A stretch of 5,870 bases of DNA. Origin: Propionibacteriaceae bacterium. GTDB lineage: Bacteria > Actinomycetota > Actinomycetes > Propionibacteriales > Propionibacteriaceae. The first letter of the stretch is position 1. Each line of letters opens with the position of its first letter. The notes below the pieces were generated by a model. It saw nothing but the letters and a program-made list of their open reading frames with translations. It was not told the origin of the DNA and did not search any database. The position numbers were made by a program, and so were the translations under genes. Below are positions 1 to 5,856 of this stretch, piece after piece. The stretch is from NCBI GenBank assembly GCA_030538175.1, contig JAUNUL010000092.1, positions 3,641 through 9,510 of the forward strand. Reading direction: 5' to 3'.

Positions 1-20
1 CAGCAGCGGTGCAGACGTGC

Positions 21-63
21 AACAGCCCCGGTCCAGTGGGTGTCCCACCGGTCCGGGGCTGTT
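21..63 (-). terminator. Strong hairpin, probable transcription terminator of the operon
   Basis: An 11-base inverted repeat, AACAGCCCCGG (21-31) and CCGGGGCTGTT (53-63), pairs perfectly. Inside it, after small mismatches, a second stem GTGGG (36-40) with CCCAC (44-48) closes on a 3-base loop, giving one long interrupted hairpin. It starts 27 bases after the stop codon of the amidohydrolase gene, the right place to end the minus-strand transcript. No run of U follows on either strand, which is common for hairpin terminators in GC-rich actinobacteria but makes the call less certain. Because it is nearly symmetrical, it could also serve a convergent gene beyond the left edge of the window. Confidence 0.7.
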
Positions 64-90
64 GATTCACCGAGCGCACCAGCCGCTGGA

Positions 91-1107
91 TCAGCCCTTG
101 ATGCCCAGGAGCTGCGCGGCGGTCCGCCCGAGAATCGCTTCCCGGGCCGCCCCACCGAGGTTCACTTCCTGCACGCTGGCCACCGGATCCCGGTCGGCCA
201 ACTCGAAGGGATAGTCGGTGCCCACGAGCACATGGTCGGCGCCGACGTCCTCGACCAGCCGCTGCAAGGCGACGGGATCGAACACGGCGGTGTCGAAATA
301 GAGCTCGTTGAACAGGTCCCGCGGGGGACGCTTGGTCGTCTTGGCGACGTCCTTGCGCTCCCAGCCCATCTGCAGCCGCGGCCGCACCGAGGGCACACAG
401 CCACCGCCATGCGCGAGACACAGCGGGAACGGGTGGGCCTCCCTGCGCCCGGAGAAGATCATCCGGGACGTGGCGATGGCCGTCTCCATGGGATAGCCGA
501 GCAACTGGGGGAACCAATAGTCCTTCATCCGGGCCGGGGCGGGCACCCCGGACGGGTGGAGGAACGTGAACACCGAACGCTCCGACAACAGCTTCCAGAC
601 CGGGGTGTTGGCCTCATCGTCGAGGTCCTTGCCCGCACCCTGGGAACCGATCGCCGCCCCCGGCATGCCGAGCTCATCGAGGCCACGCCGCACTTCCCGC
701 TCACCCTCGACGAAGCCCAACGGCACCCCGACGAGACCGAGCAGTCGCTCGGAGGCCGAGACATAGTCGGCCAACGCATCGTTGCCGCGCCGCACGAGCT
801 CGACCACCAGATCCTCGTCCGGGCAGGTTGAGCCCATGAGGAACGGCGGCAGGGAGATCGCCTGATAGTCGACGCCCTGAGCGTCCATGTCGGTGAGGCG
901 CAGATCCGTTTGATACATCGACGGAGCCAACGGCAGCGGGGCGCCCGGCCCCACGCCGCTGACCCGGGTGTCGAGAATGACCACGTTGTCGGCTTCGACC
1001 CGGGACAGGTCGGCCAGGCCTTCGGACTCCAGCCACTGCAGCAGCGGCATGGGCATCGCGTGGGCGTGGACGTCGACGACGGGGCCGCCCTGGACTGGTG
1101 TGGACAT
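91..1107 (-). CDS. ACMSD-type metal-dependent amidohydrolase (putative decarboxylase or hydratase of a ring-cleavage product)
   Basis: This 338-residue protein belongs to the amidohydrolase superfamily, in the branch containing 2-amino-3-carboxymuconate-6-semialdehyde decarboxylase (ACMSD), gamma-resorcylate and 5-carboxyvanillate decarboxylases, and oxalomesaconate hydratase. The metal-site residues are visible: His14-x-His16 in VDVHAHAMP, His184 in FLHPSG, His233 in LAHGGG and Asp298 in VGTDYPF. Length and motif spacing fit ACMSD (about 335 residues) well. The start is the ATG at 1107, which shares its A with the ligB stop (TGATG) and has GAAGGG just upstream; a longer reading from 1155 would run well into ligB. 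Lying directly behind a LigAB dioxygenase, it most likely acts on the ring-opened product, by decarboxylation or perhaps by hydration or lactone hydrolysis. The family is certain; the reaction and substrate are inferred from context only. It is expected to be cytoplasmic. Confidence 0.85.
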   Translation of the reverse strand: MSTPVQGGPVVDVHAHAMPMPLLQWLESEGLADLSRVEADNVVILDTRVSGVGPGAPLPLAPSMYQTDLRLTDMDAQGVDYQAISLPPFLMGSTCPDEDLVVELVRRGNDALADYVSASERLLGLVGVPLGFVEGEREVRRGLDELGMPGAAIGSQGAGKDLDDEANTPVWKLLSERSVFTFLHPSGVPAPARMKDYWFPQLLGYPMETAIATSRMIFSGRREAHPFPLCLAHGGGCVPSVRPRLQMGWERKDVAKTTKRPPRDLFNELYFDTAVFDPVALQRLVEDVGADHVLVGTDYPFELADRDPVASVQEVNLGGAAREAILGRTAAQLLGIKG

Positions 1108-1937
1108 CACGCGCCCTTCGGCTCGTGGATGACCACGCCCATGCCGTTGATCCACTCATAGATCGGCTCATAGGCCAGCGCACGGGTCTGCGACCCCTTC
1201 ATCGCTCCGGCCACGGCAACCCACGCGCGAACCTCACCCGTGCCGTTGCCGCCCTTCATGAGCTCCTCGTTGCCGATGCCGAGCAACTCCTCGGGGGAGT
1301 CCTCCTCGAGCATCTTCAGGAACCAGCGGTCGAACTCCTCATCGATGTCGCCGACGCGCGGCTCACCGACGAAGTGCGACAGGCCACCGGCACCGCAGAC
1401 GACGACCTTGTCGAGGCCGTCGAAGGCTCGGATGGCCTCGCCGACCGAGACGCCGAAGTCCCAGCAGTGCTGGAGTGTCATCAGCGGCGGGGTCGTGCAG
1501 TTCATCACGATCGGCACCAGCGGCAGATCCGCCTTGGGGGCGATCTCGTTATAGACCGTCATGAAGCCGTGGTCGATGACGAGCCGGTGCGACAGTGACG
1601 GCATGTGGCCGCGCTCGATCGTGCCGGCGAGGATCGCCTCGGCGAGTGCCGGGTGACCCGGAACCTCGACCCGATCGATGCCCAGCCACTTCTCGACCGG
1701 TCCCAGGTTCGAGGTGCCCACCCCGACACAGATCTGGGGCAGGTTGTCGAGGAAGAAGTTGGTGAAGTGCTCGCCGGAGATCATGACGAGTGCCTGGGCA
1801 CCAGCGGCCAGGAGCTTGTCCTGCACTTCGGTGAGCGCACCGAAGAAGCGCTCGGCCATGTCAGCGGGCGCTGACTTCGGATCAGCCGACATCATGGGGG
1901 CGTGCGATGCACTGAACCCCATCACGATTTCTGCCAT
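1107..1937 (-). CDS. LigB-type class III extradiol dioxygenase, catalytic (beta) subunit
   Basis: This 276-residue protein is the Fe(II)-binding subunit of a LigAB-type dioxygenase, which uses O2 to open a dihydroxylated or amino-hydroxylated aromatic ring. Residues matching the LigB active site of protocatechuate 4,5-dioxygenase are present: His12 (FSASH), His57 (SGEHFTNFF), the catalytic base His188 (GGLSHFVGEP) and Glu235 (GNGTGEVRAW). The N terminus aligns with classical LigB without a gap, with iron-binding His12 at the same number. This supports the ATG at 1937, which has the ribosome site GAGGGGGT five bases upstream. A second ATG at 1922 would form TGATG with the ligA stop but would shorten the family N terminus. 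The gene overlaps ligA by 16 bases, as expected for paired subunits. The substrate (protocatechuate, gallate, aminophenol, biphenyl-diol or pyridinediol type) cannot be told. Automated pipelines may mislabel such proteins as protocatechuate 3,4-dioxygenase. Confidence 0.9.
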   Translation of the reverse strand: MAEIVMGFSASHAPMMSADPKSAPADMAERFFGALTEVQDKLLAAGAQALVMISGEHFTNFFLDNLPQICVGVGTSNLGPVEKWLGIDRVEVPGHPALAEAILAGTIERGHMPSLSHRLVIDHGFMTVYNEIAPKADLPLVPIVMNCTTPPLMTLQHCWDFGVSVGEAIRAFDGLDKVVVCGAGGLSHFVGEPRVGDIDEEFDRWFLKMLEEDSPEELLGIGNEELMKGGNGTGEVRAWVAVAGAMKGSQTRALAYEPIYEWINGMGVVIHEPKGA

Positions 1938-2221
1938 CGGACCCCCTCGGTCGCTTCGGCCGCCGCGATCTGGTCAGCCCGGAAGAGTTTCTTGTAGTCA
2001 GCGCGCTTCCAGCCGTTGGCGCGGTTGTAGCCATTGATCAGCACCGGGTGCACCGCAAGGTCGTGGAAGGCAGCCACATCGTTGTTCTTGACCGCAGCGA
2101 GCTCCGCCTCGTCCAAGTCATAGCCCTCGGTGACGATGTCATCGGGCGCCCGGTTCTGATCGGGATCTTCGAGCCGACGCAGGTGGTCGAAGATGCACTT
2201 GTTCAGTGCGTAATGGGTCAT
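1922..2221 (-). CDS. LigA-type small (alpha) subunit of an extradiol dioxygenase
   Basis: This 99-residue protein resembles the LigA domain of protocatechuate 4,5-dioxygenase, which packs over the LigB active site and helps form the substrate pocket. Recognisable family features are the opening YALNKCIFDHLRRL, the YDLDEAELAAVKNNDVAAFHDL helix pair and the following AVHPVLINGYNRANG segment. It is shorter than the Sphingobium LigA (about 139 residues) and closer in size to the small subunits of two-part LigAB enzymes such as carbazole-pathway CarBa. The ATG at 2221 has a strong AAAGGGGG site five bases upstream. The same frame stays open further upstream, but that part runs through the kinase gene and is not protein-like. 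Its end overlaps ligB by 16 bases, so the two subunits are probably made in step. It has no catalytic residues of its own. Confidence 0.85.
   Translation of the reverse strand: MTHYALNKCIFDHLRRLEDPDQNRAPDDIVTEGYDLDEAELAAVKNNDVAAFHDLAVHPVLINGYNRANGWKRADYKKLFRADQIAAAEATEGVRWQKS
1941..1948 (-). promoter_or_regulatory. Ribosome binding site that decides the ligB start
   Basis: On the minus strand the site reads GAGGGGGT, three bases from the ATG at 1937 if the final T is counted and five from the core purines. It lies inside the end of the LigA-like gene, so ligB translation is probably coupled to ligA. The alternative ATG at 1922 has no comparable purine run at a suitable distance. Confidence 0.6.
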
Positions 2222-2226
2222 CGTTG

Positions 2227-2235
2227 CCCCCTTTC
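2227..2235 (-). promoter_or_regulatory. Ribosome binding site of the LigA-like gene
   Basis: The minus strand reads GAAAGGGGG followed by CAACG and the ATG at 2221. This strong site sets the start of the LigA-like gene and rules out the longer reading of the same frame, which begins at 2437 inside the kinase gene. Confidence 0.6.
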
Positions 2236-2246
2236 TGGACGGCAAC

Positions 2247-2843
2247 TTACCCGGGCCCGACGACACAAACCAGACCGGCCAGGTTCCAGGGTCGATGGGC
2301 TGCCCAGTGCCGTTGTTCCTGGGCGGCCCAGTGGTCCCAGTGCGCTTCAAAGGTGCCGCGATCGCGCAGCAGGGCTGCTTCCTTGCGGTCCAAAGGATCC
2401 CGATGGACCCAGATGCCCAGCGAGGCGTACGCCGCATTGAGCGGGGTGAGGGCCCCGCAGCCTTCGATGATCAGCGGTCGATGGGGGTCCAGCTCCACCC
2501 ATTCGCCGGGCTCGGAAGCCTGCCAGTTCCACCGCCGATAGCCCGGTGCGACGGTGTCCAGCATGGTGTCGGCCACCATGTCCGAGGCTGCCTTGAGCCC
2601 GCTCCACCCGGGATAGCACTGGTCCAGCGACACGAGTTGGGCTGGCACCCCGAGGGTGACCAGGGTGGTCTGCAGTCCGACCGCCAGCGTGGTCTTGCCG
2701 GCCCCCGAGCCGCCGTCGATGAGGACGACGAACCGCTCCTGTTCGCGCACCAGCCCCGGGACGATGAGGTCCAGCATGCCGTCGAAATCGGCATCGGGTT
2801 GCAGCAAAAGTCTGTCGTCGAACACTGTCAGAAGCTCATTCAC
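2247..2843 (-). CDS. Uridine-kinase-like P-loop ATP-binding protein of unknown substrate
   Basis: This 198-residue protein carries a clear Walker A motif, GGSGAGKTT (44-52), at the end of a beta strand (FVVLID). Further along are SLDQCYPGWSGL (72-83, where uridine kinases have their substrate-binding Asp), a strand with a probable catalytic acid, RPLIIEGCGAL (122-132), and an Arg-rich lid-like segment, DRKEAALLRDRG (152-163). The layout is that of a nucleoside or small-molecule kinase in the uridine kinase/phosphoribulokinase group. Relatives with the PGW-x-GL and HW-xx-W-xx-QE patterns are, as far as I recall, known mainly as uncharacterised actinobacterial proteins. The start is a GTG at 2843; an in-frame TGA lies nine codons upstream with no other start between, and no good ribosome site is visible. 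It ends in TAA, 25 bases before ligA, so it probably heads or joins that operon. The substrate is unknown. Confidence 0.75.
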   Translation of the reverse strand: MNELLTVFDDRLLLQPDADFDGMLDLIVPGLVREQERFVVLIDGGSGAGKTTLAVGLQTTLVTLGVPAQLVSLDQCYPGWSGLKAASDMVADTMLDTVAPGYRRWNWQASEPGEWVELDPHRPLIIEGCGALTPLNAAYASLGIWVHRDPLDRKEAALLRDRGTFEAHWDHWAAQEQRHWAAHRPWNLAGLVCVVGPG

Positions 2844-2860
2844 TTGGCTGGGGGAACAAA

Positions 2861-2893
2861 CCGTGCATCACGGCTGCGTACGCAATTGTGCGT
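2861..2893. promoter_or_regulatory. Clustered dyads in the spacer before the kinase gene, possible operator
   Basis: The 66-base spacer between the YkoC-like gene and the kinase holds a dyad CCGTG-CAT-CACGG (2861-2873). Next to it is a perfect 10-base palindrome TGCGTACGCA (2875-2884), followed after ATTG by a third TGCGT (2889-2893), so the same five-base unit occurs three times in alternating orientation. This looks like a binding site for a dimeric regulator, placed where a promoter for the kinase-ligAB-amidohydrolase genes would lie. No convincing -35/-10 pair is visible. In GC-rich DNA short dyads also arise by chance, so the call is tentative. Confidence 0.3.
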
Positions 2894-2909
2894 GGGTCAC
2901 GAGATATTC

Positions 2910-3764
2910 TCACGAACCTACCCAATAAAAGGTGCCGAATCGCACAGAAAACGCAACCGCGATGGCGACCAGCGCGGCGGCGATCACCATTCCAACCACG
3001 TCGGCCCGCCCCCAGCGCGAAGTCCGGGCCCATGTTCGGCGGGGGGCGTCGGGTCCGATCGCCCCGAAACCTTTGGCCTCCATCGCGGTCGCGAGACGGC
3101 TTCCGCGGCGGATCGCCAGCACCAGCAGGGCGAAGGCCATCGACATCCAGCGTCGGACCCGCCCGGTGTCCCCGAGCCCGCGGGCTCGTCGGGCCAGGCC
3201 GAGGCTGCGCCAGTCGTCGGTGAACAGGCCCAGCATGCGTACGCCCGCGAGACTGCCCAGCACGAACCGCGCGGGCAGCCTGGCGATCTGGGCGAGACCG
3301 TCGGCCATGTCGGTCGGGTCGAGATCGGAGAACAGCAGCAAGGCCGACAGGCCCAGGGCGAGGACCCGCAGGACGACGGCGAGGGAGAGCCGCAGGGAGT
3401 TGTCGGTGACGTGGATCAGCAGCCAGCGGAACCACGTCTCGCCGCCGGGCTCGCCATACAACGCCATCGACACCCCCGCGATCGCCGCCACGAACAGCAG
3501 CACGGCCAGGCGCTTCGCCAACTGGGCCGGGGTGAACCCGATGATCAGGGCGGTTGCGACCACGAGCACCAGCGCGACGCCGGCGCTCAACCAGTCGAGG
3601 GTGATGATCAGCGGCGTCGAGATGATGATCGCGATCGCGATGCGGGTGACCGGGTTCAGTCGGTCGAGTTGGGTACGCAGGCTTCTGCGTGACGTGCGCT
3701 CGATGTCGCCGCCCGCGGTCTCCTGCCCGGGGGCTGTGGGCTGGTTGGGTGAGGGGCTGGTCAC
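2910..3764 (-). CDS. ykoC: ECF transporter T component, YkoC-like (EcfT)
   Basis: This 284-residue membrane protein is the T component that couples ATP hydrolysis by the YkoD-like ATPase to movement of the S component. After a polar tail of about 35 residues there are hydrophobic stretches near 41-56, 60-76, 86-104, 123-145 and 257-276. The cytoplasmic coupling region holds the two paired motifs of EcfT proteins: ARRARG (191-196) and AMEAKGFG (227-234), the second with Lys where Arg is usual. The start is the GTG at 3764, which overlaps the ATPase stop as GTGA and has a good GAGGTG site at 3770-3775. The gene is the third of the transporter set. It ends in TGA at 2910, 66 bases before the kinase gene. 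The specific link to hydroxymethylpyrimidine or thiamine rests on its YkoE and YkoD partners rather than on this protein alone. Confidence 0.87.
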   Translation of the reverse strand: MTSPSPNQPTAPGQETAGGDIERTSRRSLRTQLDRLNPVTRIAIAIIISTPLIITLDWLSAGVALVLVVATALIIGFTPAQLAKRLAVLLFVAAIAGVSMALYGEPGGETWFRWLLIHVTDNSLRLSLAVVLRVLALGLSALLLFSDLDPTDMADGLAQIARLPARFVLGSLAGVRMLGLFTDDWRSLGLARRARGLGDTGRVRRWMSMAFALLVLAIRRGSRLATAMEAKGFGAIGPDAPRRTWARTSRWGRADVVGMVIAAALVAIAVAFSVRFGTFYWVGS

Positions 3765-5218
3765 GCGCCCACCTCGATCCGGCGTTGGGCCAGGACGTCG
3801 AGGAAGTTGGCGTCGTGGGTCACCGACACCACGCCGCGGCCCTCGCCGAGGATCTGGGCGATGAGCCGGACCAGATCGATCCAGGTCCGCCGGTCCTGCC
3901 CGAACGTCGGTTCGTCCAGGAAGATCAGCCGCGGGCCGGTCGCCAGCACCGTGCCGACGCTGAGTCGGCGCTTCTCGCCGCCGGACAGGCTGAACGGGTT
4001 CGCCTCGGCGAGCTTTGTGAGGTGCAGCAACGTCAAGAGCTCCTCCACCCGTTCCTCGACACGTTTGGCGTCCCAGTCGAGCGCCCGCAGCCCGACCGCG
4101 AGTTCGTCGCGGACCGTGGCTGCCACGAACTGGTGTTCTGGGTGCTGGAAGACGGTGCCGATGCGGGTGAGCAGGTCCCGGGAGCGCCAGGTGGTCGGGT
4201 CGTCCGGGCGTGGCGTACGCCCGAACCGTCGTCGACGGGGTGGTGGTTGGAGGGATTCGGCGACCCGGATGCTGCCGTCGAGGCGCGGCATCAACCCGGC
4301 CAGTGTCAGGGCCAGCGTCGTTTTGCCGGCCCCATTCGCACCGGTCACCACGGTCGACGTCGCGGCCGGCAATGCGACGTTCAGGCCGGTCCGGACGGGG
4401 GCGGAGGCGGCGTACCCGATCGACAGATCCTCGGCCACCAACAGCACCTCATCACCCCCGGGGGCCAGGATGTTCAGCTCGGGCAGGGTGCTGCCAGGAA
4501 CCCACACTCCGGCCTCGAGCAGCATCTCGCGATGGGCAGCGAAGACGTCGGCCGGTGGGCCATCGGCCAACAGGCCCCCGCCACGATCGAGCACGATGAC
4601 GCGATCGACCACATCGACCCACGTGTCCACGCGGTGCTCCACGATGATCAGCGTCGTGTCCCGGTCGACGGCCGCGATCGCGTCGTGGACCTCGGCGATC
4701 CCGACCGGATCGAGGTTGGCGGTGGGTTCGTCGAGGAGCAGCAGGGGGGTACGCATCGCCAGCGCGCCAGCGATCGCCAGCCGTTGCTGCTGACCGCCGG
4801 AGAGGGCCGAGGTCGATCGGTCGAGGGGCAGATAGCCGAGGCCGACCGCATCGAGGGCCTCGCGGACACGCGGCCAGATCTGATCCGGCGGGGTGCCCAG
4901 ATTCTCCAGCCCGAAGGCGACGTCGTCGCCGACGCGGGCGAGCACAACCGAGGCCTGCGGATCCTGCAGGACCAACCCGACCTGTCCGCGTCGCCGGGTG
5001 GGGTGCTGCCCATCCAGGAGCATGCGGCCGGCCTCGTCACCCTCGTCCGCGCCACCGACGACCCCGGCGAGGGCGTGCAGCAGCGTGCTCTTGCCCGCGC
5101 CGGAGGCCCCGAGCAGCAGCACGCGCTCACCGGGTTCGACGGTGAACGTGACGTCGTGGACGGCCCAGGACTGGCGCGCGGCGTGGCGCCAGCCCCAGCC
5201 GTTCAACTCAACGTGCAC
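3761..5218 (-). CDS. ykoD: ECF transporter ATPase with two fused ATP-binding domains, YkoD-like
   Basis: This protein of about 485 residues fuses two ABC ATPase domains and so replaces the separate EcfA/EcfA' pair. Domain 1 has Walker A GASGAGKST (37-45), Q-loop LQDPQ (84-88), signature LSGGQQQR (139-146), Walker B LLLLDEP (159-165) and H-loop His195. Domain 2 has GANGAGKTT (293-301), FQHPEHQF (357-364), LSGGEKRR (411-418), LIFLDEP (431-437) and His468. Both sites look fully active. The start chosen is the GTG at 5218, which overlaps ykoE by 11 bases and puts the first beta strand (HVELNGWGW) at the usual place. A GTG at 5272 would add 18 proline-rich residues and has no ribosome site; the site before 5218 (GAGG, three bases away) is also weak. 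Domain 2 carries a basic, proline-rich insert (about 319-349). With YkoE and YkoC it should drive uptake of hydroxymethylpyrimidine or thiamine. Confidence 0.9.
   Translation of the reverse strand: MHVELNGWGWRHAARQSWAVHDVTFTVEPGERVLLLGASGAGKSTLLHALAGVVGGADEGDEAGRMLLDGQHPTRRRGQVGLVLQDPQASVVLARVGDDVAFGLENLGTPPDQIWPRVREALDAVGLGYLPLDRSTSALSGGQQQRLAIAGALAMRTPLLLLDEPTANLDPVGIAEVHDAIAAVDRDTTLIIVEHRVDTWVDVVDRVIVLDRGGGLLADGPPADVFAAHREMLLEAGVWVPGSTLPELNILAPGGDEVLLVAEDLSIGYAASAPVRTGLNVALPAATSTVVTGANGAGKTTLALTLAGLMPRLDGSIRVAESLQPPPRRRRFGRTPRPDDPTTWRSRDLLTRIGTVFQHPEHQFVAATVRDELAVGLRALDWDAKRVEERVEELLTLLHLTKLAEANPFSLSGGEKRRLSVGTVLATGPRLIFLDEPTFGQDRRTWIDLVRLIAQILGEGRGVVSVTHDANFLDVLAQRRIEVGA
3768..3775 (-). 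promoter_or_regulatory. Ribosome binding site of the YkoC-like gene
   Basis: The minus strand reads GAGGTGGG inside the last codons of the ATPase gene, a few bases before the GTG at 3764. It supports that GTG as the real start and indicates translational coupling with the ATPase. Confidence 0.6.
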
Positions 5219-5840
5219 GGGCCTCGCGACCTGCGGCGAATCGATCCAGCGCACCGGCCCGGGCCAGGGCACGCATCAGCAGCCAACCCACCAGCCCGGC
5301 CAGCACGGCGCCGGAGATCATCAGCGCGACCGCATAGATCGAGTTGAACGCCAGCGACTTGGCCCAGTTGCCGAGGATGAACTCGATGACCGCCGCACCG
5401 ATGCCTGCGCCGATGCCGGCGAGGACCGCGACGAGCGCGTTGAAGCGGCGATAGGCGGAGATCGCGAACACGATCTCGGCGCCCAGGCCCTGGGCGAAAG
5501 CGGAATACATGGTCGTCCAGCCCCACTGGTTGCCGACGGCCATCGACACGAAGCCCGCCAGCAGCTCCACCAGCAGCGCTGCACCCGGCTTGCGGATGAT
5601 CAGCGCGCCGAGTGGTCCGGCGAGGAACCAGATCCCGGCGGCGAGCCCGCCGAGACCGGGGGTGAACGCGTCGAGGGCCTGGAAGCCGGCGTACCCCACC
5701 GAATTCCACGCGACGAAGATCAAGCCGCAGGCGACGCCGAGGACGGCTGCCACCACGATGTCGACCACCCGCCATTGGAGGCGGCCGGTGCTGGTGGGTC
5801 GGGTGACGTCATCGATCGACGTCGGCGATGTGTCGGTCAT
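5208..5840 (-). CDS. ykoE: ECF transporter substrate-binding S component, YkoE-like (hydroxymethylpyrimidine/thiamine type)
   Basis: This 210-residue membrane protein is the substrate-capturing component of the transporter. A short polar tail (1-23) leads into WRVVDIVVAAVLGVACGLIF (23-42), the typical opening of the YkoE family. Further hydrophobic segments lie near 64-82, 86-103, 117-130, 135-157 and 168-189, about six in all. The stretch NQWGWTTMYSAFAQGLGAE (104-122), rich in Gly, Gln and aromatic residues, is the part I recognise best as YkoE-like and probably lines the binding site. The ATG at 5840 has a strong GGAAAGGGG site seven bases upstream. The stop overlaps the ATPase gene. The family is generally assigned to uptake of the thiamine pyrimidine moiety or thiamine; the substrate here is inferred from family and has not been tested. 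Confidence 0.87.
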   Translation of the reverse strand: MTDTSPTSIDDVTRPTSTGRLQWRVVDIVVAAVLGVACGLIFVAWNSVGYAGFQALDAFTPGLGGLAAGIWFLAGPLGALIIRKPGAALLVELLAGFVSMAVGNQWGWTTMYSAFAQGLGAEIVFAISAYRRFNALVAVLAGIGAGIGAAVIEFILGNWAKSLAFNSIYAVALMISGAVLAGLVGWLLMRALARAGALDRFAAGREARAR

Positions 5841-5847
5841 CTCTGTG

Positions 5848-5856
5848 CCCCTTTCC
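5848..5856 (-). promoter_or_regulatory. Ribosome binding site of the YkoE-like gene
   Basis: The minus strand reads GGAAAGGGG, seven bases before the ATG at 5840. The remaining upstream bases, to 5870, show no recognisable part of a TPP riboswitch, but the window ends too soon to decide whether one lies further upstream. Confidence 0.55.

Noticed and set aside
40..831. A 263-residue plus-strand open frame opposite the amidohydrolase
   Set aside because: It starts inside the terminator hairpin, has no recognisable motif and mirrors a gene with intact metal-binding residues.
1108..1155. A 16-residue longer start for the amidohydrolase
   Set aside because: The extension lies within ligB, has a shadow composition (His, Arg, Gly), and the family fold begins right after the ATG at 1107.
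2222..2437. A 72-residue N-terminal extension of the LigA-like protein
   Set aside because: It lies wholly within the kinase gene and its translation is not protein-like. A strong ribosome site marks the ATG at 2221.
2899..2915. GAGATATTCTC dyad across the ykoC stop as a terminator
   Set aside because: The stem is only four base pairs, A+T-rich and without a U run, so it is too weak to call.
2295..3692. A 465-residue plus-strand open frame opposite the kinase and YkoC-like genes
   Set aside because: It has the same Arg/Gln/Asp/His-rich shadow composition, crosses the real intergenic spacer and covers two genes with recognisable families on the other strand.
3689..5347. A 552-residue plus-strand open frame opposite the YkoD- and YkoE-like genes
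   Set aside because: The translation is low-complexity (rich in Gln, Arg, Gly, Asp and His) with no domain, while the opposite strand encodes clear ABC ATPase motifs. GC-rich genes commonly leave long open antisense frames.
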